A DNA stretch of 64,000 nt from Cryptomeria japonica (lineage: Eukaryota; Streptophyta; Pinopsida; Cupressales; Cupressaceae). The translations under genes were made by a program, and so were the position numbers. Location: the NCBI RefSeq assembly GCF_030272615.1, contig NC_081406.1:484065900-484129899 (forward strand), in the 5' to 3' direction. Positions 36,830 through 47,597 of the stretch are shown piece after piece; position 1 is the first letter of the stretch; the number at the start of each line of letters is the position of its first letter. The notes beneath the pieces were generated by a model, which was not told where the DNA came from, ran no database searches, and saw only the letters and a program-made list of their open reading frames with translations.

Positions 36830-37820
36830 CATAATAACATTTCTTCTAGTTCCTAAACTTCAAGTTAGACTTATAAGGCTTATCATATTTTTCATGTTTC
36901 TCATATCTATCATTTCTATCAAACTTATCATGTCTATCATACTTAGCCATTCTCTCTATACATCTAGAAGAAAAATCTCCTATCTTATTACAAGAAAAAA
37001 AATTTAAGGGTAACTTTCCATCATACTTACTAGCACCCTTAGGCAATATCCGGGCAATAATTCTTCAAGCTCATCGAGCTCCCTTTCTTGCTCTTCTATT
37101 TATCTCCTTTCTCTTTCATAGCTAGATATCCTGCACTCATCTGGAGCATAATTTTTCTTACCGGACATAGATGTTGATTCTTTGAATGTTGTCTCAGACT
37201 TTCCATGTGATTCTCCAAATTTTCTCAACTCAAATGTAGTAAGTTTTCCAACCAATAAATCTCTTGTCACTGTAGTTACACTCTGGATCTCATCAATAGT
37301 GGCAACCTTATGTTTATAAGCAGGAGGCAAAGATCTTAGCACCTTAGCAACAATCTCATCTTCTTTAATCTTTCCACTAACAAATTTGATACTAAGGACA
37401 AGCTCATTCACCTTAGCCATGTATGAATGTATGTTCTTATCATCTCCCATCTTTAATGTGTTATAGTTTCCTTTTAAACTCTGCAACTTAGCAACTTTCA
37501 CTTGACTATCACCTTCATATAGGACCTCAAGCTTCACCCAAATCTCATGTGCAGTCTGAAGTTCCATAACATTTGTCATTTCAGAATCAGTTAGGGCACT
37601 GAGTAATGCTTCCTTTGCTCTGATGATATATTCAGCTTCCTTAACCTCATCAGGAGTGGATGGTCCATTCTGAGGAATAACATAGGTATTTTTAGTAATC
37701 TTCCAAAAATATTCTCTAAGACATTTCAAATGTACCTCCATCCATTTCTTCCATACAGTGTAGTTGCTTCATCAAACCTTAGACTTTCCTTCTTGAAAAG
37801 AATACCTTGAGATGCCATCC
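36830..37820 (-). pseudogene. Copia-1 gag (broken)
   Basis: Starts at the ATG near 37820 (MASQGILFKKESLRFDEATT) just after the primer site, with a frameshift near 37755. The capsid-type UBN2 Gag domain is then open to 37100 (MEVHLKCLREYFWKITKNTY, KLEVLYEGDSQVKVAKLQSL, EIVAKVLRSLPPAYKHKV). A Glu/Arg linker leads to a zinc knuckle near 36990, FFSCNKIGDFSSRC. The first Cys is Phe and the His is Asp, so this knuckle could not bind zinc normally. Confidence 0.9.
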
Positions 37821-37854
37821 CGGATCTCCTCAAGTGGTTAAACTTCTACCGGAG

Positions 37855-37872
37855 GATCTAGCTCTAATACCA
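37855..37872 (-). promoter_or_regulatory. primer binding site of Copia-1
   Basis: Minus strand TGGTATTAGAGCTAGATC, two bases after the LTR. It matches the copia initiator-Met site TGGTATCAGAGC with one change. Confidence 0.85.
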
Positions 37873-37874
37873 AT

Positions 37875-39124
37875 TGTTAGTAGCAATCAAGAAGGAAGAC
37901 TGAGAGGGGGGTGAAATTAAACTTCCAAAACATAAACTGATAACTCATAGAAATAGCAGATAAGAAAATTAGTAGCACAAAACACAACATGAATATTTTG
38001 ACGTGGAAAATCCAGTTAAGAGAAAAAACGGTGGGAACCTACCCATAATAAGATGATACTCTACAGTAGTATGTGAAAATATTACAATGGGGAATGCACA
38101 TTCATTCAAGCAGACTACCTAGAGCTCATTGCTCAAAACATATATTCTTGGAAGGCTACGACCCTCAAGGAAGTCTCACTGACTTATAATATGATTCAGA
38201 CTCCAATCCAGAAGGAATGAACTACAATAATAGCATCTACAAATGCTTGATGATAGTTCTCGTTAAGCACAATTGCCTACCCTGCAACACCAAACTCACC
38301 ACAACAGTTCACTGAATGATACATCCTTTGTTTGCACATTTACCTCTCTCTGATAATGTAGACACAATACCGACACCAAAATTACATAAGCATCTCATCT
38401 ATATATACAAATCATCAACCTTGATAACAAGGCTGGCTAAACCCTCAACCCTCAACTCATAATTACAAAAATTACATTACACGATACAAAGATCGACCAC
38501 TGGACCAATATTATGATTTATTTACATATCATGGACCTAATTCAAATTCCCAAATGATTACATTCACTGGAAATCCCACCAAGATCAACCACGGCATACT
38601 ACACCATTGGAAATACTACATAACACACAAATTAATACTGGTTCATAGAAATCACCAAAAGTTGACACAACGATCAATGTGGGTTGCCAAAAAAAATAGG
38701 AAACAACTAGGAAACACCATCAAGCACATTAGAATCATCTGGAACAGTTGCACTAGCACCACTTTTCAAATCTTCATCGATCAACGTCTCAAGGCTCAAG
38801 AACACAACCAATCAACAACTATCATGAGGAAAGATAACTTGCGGAGAACCAAATCATGAACCATCTGAAATGAAGATACAAAAGATCAATCCAAGCAATA
38901 ATCCAAAATATCAGCACAAGATCTAATCATACCAAAATATACTAGAGGGAATACCCAATTCTGCAAAAATAGTGATCAACAAAACCAAACTACAAAACCA
39001 GACCAAAAACCTTCTCCAAACTCACCAGAATAATTCACAGGAATATATTGACATCAATGACAACAACATATCCTAGAAGCAACAATGAACAATCAAATCC
39101 AACAAACTTCCCAATAATCCAACG
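37875..39124 (-). repeat. 5' LTR of Copia-1
   Basis: 1,250 bp, from TGTTAGTAGC to CCAACG on the plus strand. It aligns with the outer parts of 30862-33353. The donor-like GTAAGT of the mate is ATAAGT here (minus strand, near 38182). Confidence 0.93.
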
Positions 39125-39129
39125 GAGTA

Positions 39130-39736
39130 TTGGTGAATCTAGTGGCAGTGCACTTGCTCCAACAAGGGAAGTAGGAGATCAAATAATTGACATTGGTCTC
39201 GACTAGAACAAATTTTGGATTATCAAATTCAAATTAAGAAATTTCCCATTACTGCAAAAGAACATAAAACTGAATAGGACAACAATATACTGAGGTCACT
39301 GATTAGGAGAATGTACCCAAGAATCAAGATAATGAAAATCGGTTTGCAAATAATGCCATGGAAATGCGAGTAGATACTTGTAAAGATATGGCTAAAGAAG
39401 AAAATGTAAAAATAAGAAAGAGATAAGGTGAAATAGAAATGAATATTGTTGAAGAAGAAAAGAAGGATGAAACTTTTCTGGATAAGGGGCAAGAGATCAA
39501 GAAACCATGTGTGGCAGAATAATCTAATGTTTTTGAGTCAATAGAGTTGAAAATGGTTATTGAACCTGGCATATCATCAAAGTTTATCCAAGTACTGTTA
39601 TCACAAGGAAGGTTAGATCTAGATATGCTATCACCCTGACAAATGCTTCAATTGGGTGATACTCTACATCTCAAATCTAGGAGGAAAAGTTTCTCCATGA
39701 AGATTTGATGAATTTTCTCCATGTGAAACTTATTGA
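39130..39736 (+). pseudogene. element C accessory ORF, middle part (decayed)
   Basis: Continues element C after Copia-1: a short open piece right after the junction (SGSALAPTREVGDQIIDIGL), then Lys/Glu-rich pieces (KDMAKEENVKIRKR, MNIVEEEKKDETFL) broken by many stops. It ends where LINE-1 inserted. Assignment rests on removing the insertions and on the charged composition. Confidence 0.45.
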
Positions 39737-39966
39737 AGATTTGATGAAGTTTTGATTAAGTAAAAGCAGGCATTTGAAAGGTACCCGAACCTTTTACAAG
39801 CCAGGAAAATAGAACTACTTAAAAAGTGCCTGATCACTTCAAAAAGACAAAATGAACCCACCGAAAGGGAACAACTTAACACAACATTCCATTAAAAACT
39901 TAGAATAGACAACAAAAGGAAAGCACAAAGACAACAAAGAGACAGAACCAAGGACAGCAACTGAAA

Positions 39967-41571
39967 CTAAATACTATTCATAATTTCCTCAGCGTGAACA
40001 ACCATTTGTTTCATGTTGTTCGCTGAGGTCTTCAAATGCTCCAGCTCATGACCTTTAATGTCGCCCTTATTCTTTGTGTTAGCTCTGGTCCTCCTTTTAT
40101 GACCCTTCTTGTTCAATTGCTCTTTATCACCATCCTTCTCTGCATTATTCTCAAAATTGTTGATAAGGATGTTCATGTTGTCCACTGAAGATTTGAGGAT
40201 TTGGAAATTTTGATCAACAATCTTCTTGATGTTGATCTCCAGCGTGTCAATTCTGCTATCAAAATCTTTCATTTTGTTTTCCATTTCCTTTCTATCTCCC
40301 ATCTCATTGACCTTTTTTTCCGTTGCTATGATTTTTCCAACCATACATTCAATAGCTTCCGCATTATGCAAAACGGCCACTAACTCTTTAACATGATCCA
40401 CCAAGGGCTTGTCACCAACTGTAATTCTTGCAATGGCATGTGTATTAGTTTTCAGACTGTTAATATCCTTCACCATAGTAGCGGTGGTCTCACAGAAGGC
40501 CTTAACAGTATCTTTGTCACCACTGTCACTTTTATCCCCTTTTTCCTCCTTATGCAGACTTGTGGTATTCACGGCCTCCAAATTGTCCCTAACCAGGTTA
40601 CTCTCCCCTTTTTTCTCCTGACTATCGACCCTCTTGTTTTCTTAAGCCTCCTCCTCAAATTCAACCAGAACATAATTGAAATCAGAATTGCTACCCTTTT
40701 TAGTATTCGTTTTCTGAGCCTTCTTTCCAATGGCTTTCCCTTTCCTCTTTTTAATAGATTTTTCCTCAAGGGATTCAGTTTCAAAATCCGACATTTCAGA
40801 TTCCACAATAATCCTCCTCTTCTTGGCCCTATTCCTCCCTTTTTTGCTAGTTTCTTCTGACTCTCCCTCGGTCTCAGAATCAAAGTTAAAACTACTATCT
40901 TTACTTTCCGTAGTCTCATCTCTAGCATTTTTGCCTTTAATAGGCTTTTCAATGCACTTCCCCTTTAGCATTTTATAAACTAGGACCATAAGCCCTTGGT
41001 GGAGGGCATGATCACCTTTAGGATCCTTCTGGATCTCCTTTATAGTATGATCCATAGAACAGGCGAGGTAATAGGGAAGGCTAACCCTTTATCCATGACG
41101 GAAATGGTTGAGTAGGATGAAGTGATGCCCGTAGGCCCTGGTAAACCTACCATCTAAGGTAATGTATTCAATAGAAGCGAATAAAACAAACCTCCATGGC
41201 CTGCAAATTCTCTTCGGGGAGTGGTAGGAGTTGTCAATTTTGATCATCTTTATCCTCTCTCCATCCATAATAAGAAACTTGACTGCTGCTTTATCTGATA
41301 TTCCTCTGTCCCTATAAAATTTCATACCCTTGGTAGTCATCCCTGTGGCCTCAACGATAACCTCTTTGTCAACATTCATCATCTGTGATCCAATCTGATT
41401 TTTTCCATTTTTCCAGTTCTTGATGAAATAGCTAGTGATTGTGGGGTCTTTCCCACTTAGTCGTTCCATAAAAACATTCAGACCCCCCTGCTGAAGGATA
41501 TCCCAGACTTCTTCGTTCTTTCTCCAGTCAAAGAAAGAAGCAGGTTCAAATCTTTTCTTGTTACCTCCCAT
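39967..41571 (-). pseudogene. LINE-1 ORF3: accessory protein, 534 codons with two stops
   Basis: One frame from ATG 41571 (MGGNKKRFEPASFFDW) to 39967, broken only by TAA at 41089 and near 40641. An alternative start at 41663 needs a frameshift. N-terminal domain (about 160 residues): WDILQQGGLNVFMERL, VEATGMTTKGMKFYRD and RFTRAYGHHFILLNHF. I do not know a named function; it resembles TE-linked plant mobile-domain-like proteins. Middle: acidic Ser/Glu-rich with basic clusters (KKGRNRAKKRRI, KKRKGKAIGKK), possible nuclear signals. C-terminus: coiled coil (EMENKMKDFDSRIDTLEINI). LINE-2 holds a homologue in the same position, so this is not a random neighbour. Confidence 0.78.
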
Positions 41572-41718
41572 TTTTCCAGCACCTTCCTTGGAATGCCTTC
41601 TCTCATTTTGATAGCTTCTCCTCTGGTTTCTGTGGTTCTTCTATAAGAGCGCCCAGAATCCATGCCAAATAATAATGATAAGACACCTATTTAAGAGCTC
41701 ATTATCCTCAAGCAAGCC

Positions 41719-42305
41719 CTAAATCAAATTCTCACCACTTCTTCTATTAGTCCAAGTGTATTTGAATCCTTGCAGCTCCAGATAATGAATGGCATTATTG
41801 TTTATGAAGTCCATTATGTCCAGTCTACTATCCAGATTAGCTTGACTCCCTCCCTTTTTCTCATTTTCCTTCAAGGGAGTGTTGAAATCTCCCATAATTA
41901 TCCAGCTGTCCTCAGCAAACCTACTTCTCAACCCAGTAAGATATCTCCACATCTCACTTCTACCAGTCTTAGTGTTGGGAGCATAAACATTAGTTAGGAC
42001 CCAAGTAGTGCAATTCTTAATGTGCTTAAATCTTATACAAGCCAGATTGTTGTCTTGAATCAACACCTCTCCTTCTACATTGTTTTTGTTCCAGAAGGTA
42101 ACAATTCCTCCCGATGCACCTTCTGAACTACCTCCACTGACTCCTCCATTTTTGAACATATTCAAACTTTCAACTTTATCTTTTTCCATCTTAGTTTCTT
42201 GAATCAAAAAACTATCAGGTTTTTTTTATCTCTAATCATATTTTTAACTAAATTATGCTTGTGAGGACTATTAAGTCCCCTAATATTCCAGGAGATGATT
42301 TTCAT
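41719..42305 (-). pseudogene. LINE-1 ORF2, endonuclease part only
   Basis: Starts at ATG 42305 (MKIISWNIRGLNSPHKH), the usual plant L1 endonuclease opening with the catalytic Asn. A frameshift near 42215 leads to LIQETKMEKD (catalytic Glu), TWVLTNVYAPN and IIMGDFNTPLKENE (Asp and Asn of the active site). The frame stops at SGENLI, before the final SDH-type motif, the RT and the C-terminal domains: about 195 of a usual 1,200-1,300 residues. The sequence after this point belongs to the ORF3 unit. It nicks target DNA in intact relatives; here it is truncated. Confidence 0.9.
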
Positions 42306-42474
42306 GGATTTTTAGAAATACCTGCCTCAAAGATGGTTCTTTGGGTACCATCTGCTAAATTCCTTCTTGTTTCCAATGAACTTTTTTTGGCATTTGAATG
42401 TCTTCCTGGAGAAGTGTGTTGCGCTCCCACATCACCAAGCCTGCTTCTGGTGTTTCTAGTCAGCGTACTATTGA

Positions 42475-44097
42475 CTAGGTTATTGTTATTCTTTTTTTTT
42501 GCTTGTTCCTTCTTTTATCCTCTGCTACTTCTTCATCCTCCTGCTTTGTTTCATTCTTCCCCAGTGCCTTTTTTATGTCCTCTTCATCTCCCCATTTTGG
42601 ATCTTGTTCCTCCAAAAGGGCCAACTTTCCCTTTGCTAGGGTGGTTAGTGAAATTTCCAATAGCCCTTGGCCCAGAATAGTATTAGGTTGGGCCTCCTGG
42701 AACCAGTCTATTTCTTTATCTTGATCTTGAGATTTTGAAACAAGGTTAAAGTTATCTCCTTCCTCTTTGTTATCTGTGGACTTTTTATCTGCTTTCTCTA
42801 ACTCTATCTTGTCTTCTTTCTGATCCTCTTGCCGAGTGTTGTCTTTTTCTTTGTGCTCTGAGTCCTTAACACTCTGCTCCAACATCTGAATCTTTAGTTC
42901 ATTACTCACTTCACTGGTGATTTCTTCCTCCACCCGCCCTATCTGAGACTGCTTCTCCTAATTAGGATCATTGGATTCCAGGGCTTTTAGTGGCTTGTCC
43001 ACTTTTTTCCAAACCTTAGTTTGGAGATGGGGTTTATCCTCTATAGTTGGACATTTTTTAGCCCAGTGTCTGACTTTTTTACAATGAAAACAGGTGAAGG
43101 GGATTGTTTCATAAACAATATTCTGCTTCCACTTCCCTAGTTTTGATTCTATCTCTGTTTCCTCTGGCATGTTCGTATCAGGTCCAACTCCAACATAGAT
43201 CCTAGCATAGATCAGCCTTCTTCTGGATGCCGTGACCTGGTCAATAGCGATAAGCTCCCCAAAGGTATTGGCAATTCCTGTAAAAACATCTTCTTCCCAG
43301 AATTCCATTGGGATCCCAGGGAGCTTGACCCACACTGGGACCTGGACCAAAAAATTCTTTCCTTTTGCTACATTAGGGTACCACTTCTGGATGTACATGA
43401 TGTATTTGCCTATTGCCCAAGATCCACTACATAGAATGTTTCTTCTATCCTCATCACAAGAAAAAGAGAAGGATAGATAGCCTTTGTTCATTGCTACCAC
43501 ATCAACCTGACCTTTCAGGTTCCACTTTCTTTTGACAAATCCACAAACTATTTCTATATTAGGTCTAGATCCAAAAAAATTACCAATCAAAGTATTTTCC
43601 ATTCTAGCAATGTTTTGATCAATGATTTGGTCTGGAACAATGATAGAAAACTTTCCCTGAGACACATTCAAGGAGTTTTTAATAGGAGGCGATGAGGACT
43701 TACCTTTAGGCTTAACCCCAAACAACAAGGACCACTTACGTGTTTGTCCATTGGGTCCCCCCTTACAGTCCATTGACGAAAGAACCTTTTCCAGATGATC
43801 TTTACCTTCCACCGTGTTCTCTGAGACACAAGTTGCTTGCTGTCCTTGGGCTCCTTCCGAGTTGCCGTCTTCTATTTTTAAAGTTTGAACCAGCCCTTTC
43901 CCACTCTCATCTGCTAACTGCTCTTCACGTGGTGTTGGTCCTCCCCCTGGGTCCCCCAAATTCATGGGATCATCGGGGTCCTTACCATCTGAACCCCCTC
44001 CATCTGTAGGAATCTCTGAATCATCTTCCACATGCTATCCTGATACCAATCCGGAACTCCCACTCAAATTTGAATTCCAGAATTGACCGCCTTCCAT
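42475..44097 (-). pseudogene. LINE-1 ORF1, RNA-binding protein (two stops)
   Basis: 541 codons in one frame from ATG 44097 (MEGGQFWNSNLSGSSGLVSG), interrupted by TAG near 44040 and TAG at 42958. Acidic N-terminus. A DUF4283-type domain around residues 120-270 (IIDQNIARMENTLIGNFFG, WAIGKYIMYIQKWYPN, VPVWVKLPGIPMEFW). A single knuckle CFHCKKVRHWAKKC near 43090 (spacing kept, Gly replaced by Arg). Then a Glu/Lys-rich tail (HKEKDNTRQEDQKEDKIELE). This is standard plant L1 ORF1 architecture. It binds element RNA in the cytoplasm and carries it to the nucleus in intact elements. Confidence 0.9.
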
Positions 44098-44148
44098 GTT
44101 GTACCTATAGCCTGTTCCTTTGAATAAGATGGAGATTTGATGAAGTTT

Positions 44149-44234
44149 CTCCATGAGAAACTTTTAGATATTTTATTTGAGGAATCTTTAAGTGATCTTT
44201 GACAAACTAATAGTTTAATTACAAGAGTTGAAGG
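44149..44234 (+). other. sliver of element C between LINE-1 and Copia-2
   Basis: 86 bp of element C left between two insertions. The first 16 bases left of it are the LINE target duplication, and its last five (GAAGG) are the Copia-2 duplication. No ORF of note. Confidence 0.6.
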
Positions 44235-45449
44235 TGTTGGCAATATGCTAAAATTGCTTATGTGTTGTCATTGATGTCAACATTGTGCTCCAGTTGGATA
44301 TGGTTCTATCTCGGTTGGCTGCTTCTATCCCAGTTGGACTTGTACCGGTTGGACTTGGTTATCAGTGTTTCTAATCCGGTACGATTAGATTGGTTGTTTT
44401 GGTTTTGGATGGTTATTCAGGATGGTTATATGCTTGTCACATTTAGTTGGTTCATGATTTCATGCTCTGGAAGCTATCGCTTATGTTCGAGATTACCGAT
44501 TGATATTTCCTGGTACTGGTTGGCTTTACAGGTTGGCAATATTCAATGATTTGGTTGTGATTTTGGTTTGGCTTATAGAAATGGTTCCTAACATGCTAAA
44601 GGCATTCTTGCTTATGTCCTAATTGTTTGGTGGCTTCGCATTGGCTGGCGTGATGATTTGGTGGTCCTATTTGGATTCGGTTGGTTATTCTATGTTGTTT
44701 GCATTGAGGTTTTCTACTGGTTGGTGAAACATATTGATATAGGAAGATATAATTGATTGGGAGTTTGAATGAGGTCCATGCTATGTAACGTAAATCATAA
44801 TATTGGTTTGGTGGTATCGTGTGACGTAATTTTTGTAATTATGGTTTATGGGTTTAGGGTTTAGTCGACCTTGTTATCAAGGTTGATTATCTGTATTTAT
44901 AGGTGATATATTTATGTAATTTGGATATTGGTATGGTTATGTCTACATTATCAGAGAGAGGTAATTGTGCGAATAAGGTTATATCATTCAGTGAAGGGTT
45001 GCGAAGGTTTTAGTATTGCAGGGCAGACATATGTGCTTAACCAAAACTGTATCAAGAATTAGGAGATGCTATTTTAACAATTCATTTTCTCCGGATTGTA
45101 GTCCGATGTTTATGTAAGTCAGTGAGGCTTCCCTTTTGTGTTGAGAAGTGAGATCTAGGTAGTTGGCTTGATTGCAAGTGCAATCCCCATTGTAATTATT
45201 TCACATATTGATTCAAAAGTATTATCTAATTGTGGGTAGGGTTTCCCACCATGGTTTTTCCCTTTACCGAGTTTTCCACATCAAAATATTGGTGTTGTGT
45301 GATTTGTGCTTTCATGCTTTATATTTCATTGTGTTGTTTATATTGTGCTCCGCTAAATGGTTTATAACCTTTGTTAATTGTTTAATTTGTGGAAAACTAA
45401 TTCACCCCCCCCCCCTCTCAGTTTTCCTCTAGTATCAGAGATTCTAACA
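44235..45449 (+). repeat. 5' LTR of Copia-2
   Basis: 1,215 bp, TGTTGGCAATATG to TTCTAACA, mate of 55487-56706. TATA-like TATTTATAGG near 44895. GTAAGT at 45114-45119, and ACTAATTCAC, a C-run and TCTCAG ending at 45421. Confidence 0.94.
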
Positions 45450-45489
45450 ATTGGTATCAAAGATTCTAACAATTGGTATCAGAGTGAGG
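45441..45489 (+). promoter_or_regulatory. duplicated LTR end and primer binding site of Copia-2
   Basis: A 22-bp unit (ATTCTAACAATTGGTATC followed by AAAG or AGAG) occurs twice in tandem at 45441-45462 and 45463-45484. The right copy gives TGGTATCAGAGTGAGG, the better initiator-Met match; the left copy has TGGTATCAAAG. The 3' mate LTR has no second copy. Confidence 0.85.
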
Positions 45490-45507
45490 TCCTCTTTGCA
45501 GAAGCTT

Positions 45508-46310
45508 TGTTGGCAAATGCACACTCCAATGAGATATTGTAGGTGATTGAAGGTTTTGTCATTAATGGCAACATTACAATCCTATGACACCGGCAAGATA
45601 ATTTACCAGCATCGGCAAAGACAGACTCTACACCGGCACAGAGACCACCGACAGTAAAAGGAAGCATACCGACACAGAAGCCGACAGGAATTTTGTTTGT
45701 AATATATTTTGTTCATTATTGTAAAATCATTGTAAGCCGACTTGGAAAGATGTAAAATGACTCATATATATAAGAGATCATTGTAGAACATTTTGTAATG
45801 CATGGGAGAAAATAAATAGGCAAAATAAGGCAGACCTATTATGCGAATTATAGGTTAAGGGTTTATGTATGAAGCAGAGCTATAAACCGGTACTGGATCT
45901 GGCTTAGTAGATGCTATTTTGAAAGTAGTATAAGACATTGGATTTATATAATCCATTTTGTAAGTCAGTGAGACTTCCCATTTTGTAATTGAGCAGTGAG
46001 CTCTAGGCACTTGGCCTTCCTGCATGTGCAGGCCCCTCTTGTAGCAGTAATATTCTCTTATTGGCCAGTAAGTGAATATTGTGGGTCACAAATCCCACTG
46101 AGGTTTTTCTCACACCGGGTTTCCTCGTTAAGCTACTATGTTATGGTGTGTTTTTCATGTGGTTGTTTTTATCTCTGTTTATTTCATTATTTCTTGTTTA
46201 CCGGTATACAGTATTGATATGCTTTACATGTTTTAAGCTAAGAAAATCTTATAACCGGTTAGATACTGATTCACCCCCCCCCCCTCTCAGTATCTATGGG
46301 AATCCTAACA
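45508..46310 (+). repeat. 5' LTR of element B
   Basis: 803 bp. Mate 50298-51093, with about a dozen differences in the first 200 bp. GTAAGT at 45960-45965; ACTGATTCAC, a C-run and TCTCAG ending at 46290. Confidence 0.94.
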
Positions 46311-46312
46311 AT

Positions 46313-46330
46313 TGGTATCAGAGCTTGGTC
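46313..46330 (+). promoter_or_regulatory. primer binding site of element B
   Basis: TGGTATCAGAGCTTGGTC, two bases after the LTR, initiator-Met type. Confidence 0.88.
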
Positions 46331-46381
46331 CTCTATTTTTAGAATCCTAATAGCTTGAGGAAGATCTTGACACTGGTAGAG

Positions 46382-47467
46382 ATGGAAAACTTGATGAAGC
46401 AATTAGAAGCAGCTCTCTTAGACTATGATGCAGAAAAATTGAAAAATATCAATCTTGAAGATGATGTAAAGGCTGCACAGGATATTATTCAAGCACTTCA
46501 AGAAAATCTTACCATTGCAAGAAACAAGAGAAGAGAACTTTGTGAAAATATGCAAAATGAGAATGATGAAAAGGAAACTCTTAGTGATTTGATGAATAAG
46601 CTAAAACAAGAAAACATGACAACAAAGAATGAGATGTAGGATATGACTATGAGATTTTGTAAAGAAATTGAAGATAGAAAAAAGAATGAAGAAGACCTGA
46701 CTAGAAGACTGAATGATGCTGCAAATGAAAACACAAGACTTAGTTATGAAAATGATATTTTGAAGATAGATCTGATGCATGCACAGAATGACTCAAATGA
46801 ACTCAAGAGACAAAAGGGTATCTTGGAAGGAGAACCGGCTGCTGCAAATCAACATAAAAAATTCAAGAAAAGCTCAAAAGAACTTGGTGATTTGTTGAAG
46901 AATTAGAAACCTAATGGTGATACTAATGGTCTTGGCTTTGAAGCTGGTGAAAGCTCTGGTACTGCAAACACACAGGATCAAGGCAAACCAGTAAGACAAC
47001 CTACTGCTTATAAATTTAATGGCAAATGCTTTAACTGTAACAAGTATGGTCATAGAGCAAATCAATGTAGATCTAGAAATTATAAGAATACCAATACACC
47101 CACTGGTCAATGTTCAAAATGCAACAAAGTTGGTCACAATTCAGATAATTGCAGAATGAATGTAAGATGTTATGTTTGTGGAAGATTTGGACACTTATCT
47201 AATCAATGCAGAACACAAACCGGCATAGGTTATGGAAAAGCTATTCAGAAAAATAATGTGACTTGTTATGCTTGTAACAAGATTGGACATATTGCAAAAT
47301 TTTGTAGAAGCAATTCCTCACCGGTAAATAACAAAGGTCCTAGTTTGAAAGGTAAAGAAAAGGTTGAAGAAGTAAAGCAGGATTTCTCAAAACAATGGAT
47401 CGGGAAATCAAATCTAAATGGTGATAGGAACACTCCTCCACCGGCAGGAGTCTCTTCATCTAACTGA
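46382..47467 (+). pseudogene. element B ORF1: coiled coil plus four zinc knuckles
   Basis: First ATG at 46382 (MENLMKQLEAALLDYDAEKL); one frame to 47467 with TAG at 46637 and 46904. Residues 1-175 are heptad-rich (DIIQALQENLTIARNKRREL). Then NGDTNGLGFEAGESSG, matching NTNGLGFFGHEEGES in element A. Four CX2CX4HX4C knuckles: CFNCNKYGHRANQC, CSKCNKVGHNSDNC, CYVCGRFGHLSNQC and CYACNKIGHIAKFC. All zinc ligands are intact. No capsid domain, so it looks like the rear half of a copia Gag with extra knuckles. Likely role: RNA binding or packaging of a parasite transcript. Confidence 0.87.
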
Positions 47468-47597
47468 AGAAAATTCCCTTGAGGGTTTGGAAATCAAATG
47501 TGAAACATGTTATTATTCCCTCAGTTGATGGTGAGAAGTTGAAATTACTTCTATACTGGCAGATAAGTTAAGTCATTACTTAACCGACAAGCATTAA

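Larger units (their letters stand above)
30862..39124 (-). mobile_element. Copia-1: LTR retrotransposon with Gag-PR-INT-RT-RH order
   Basis: Bounded by GAGTA at 30857-30861 and 39125-39129. Minus-strand order from the right LTR: initiator-Met-type primer site, Gag, protease, integrase, RT, RNase H, several AGGGGGAG tracts, left LTR. Integrase before RT defines Ty1/copia. The right LTR terminus is ...AACG instead of AACA, a point change. It sits inside element C. The 3' (left) LTR was later hit by another LTR, now solo. Multiple polypurine tracts and the LTR end CACCCCCCCTCTTAG resemble Sirevirus-type copia. Confidence 0.94.
39753..44132 (-). mobile_element. LINE-1: chimeric L1-type element without RT
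   Basis: A perfect 16-bp direct repeat, AGATTTGATGAAGTTT, at 39737-39752 and 44133-44148 marks a target-primed insertion of 4,380 bp. On the minus strand: a very short 5' leader, ORF1 (44097-42475), the first 195 or so codons of ORF2 (endonuclease only), then ORF3 (41571-39967) and a LINE-type 3' end (CTTTTACTTAATCA). RT and RNase H are absent. Intact flanking duplications suggest the internal loss happened before, or during, insertion. Confidence 0.88.

Noticed and set aside
42255-42680. Plus-strand 141-codon ORF
   Set aside because: Antisense of LINE-1 ORF1/ORF2; Leu/Phe-rich with no motif.
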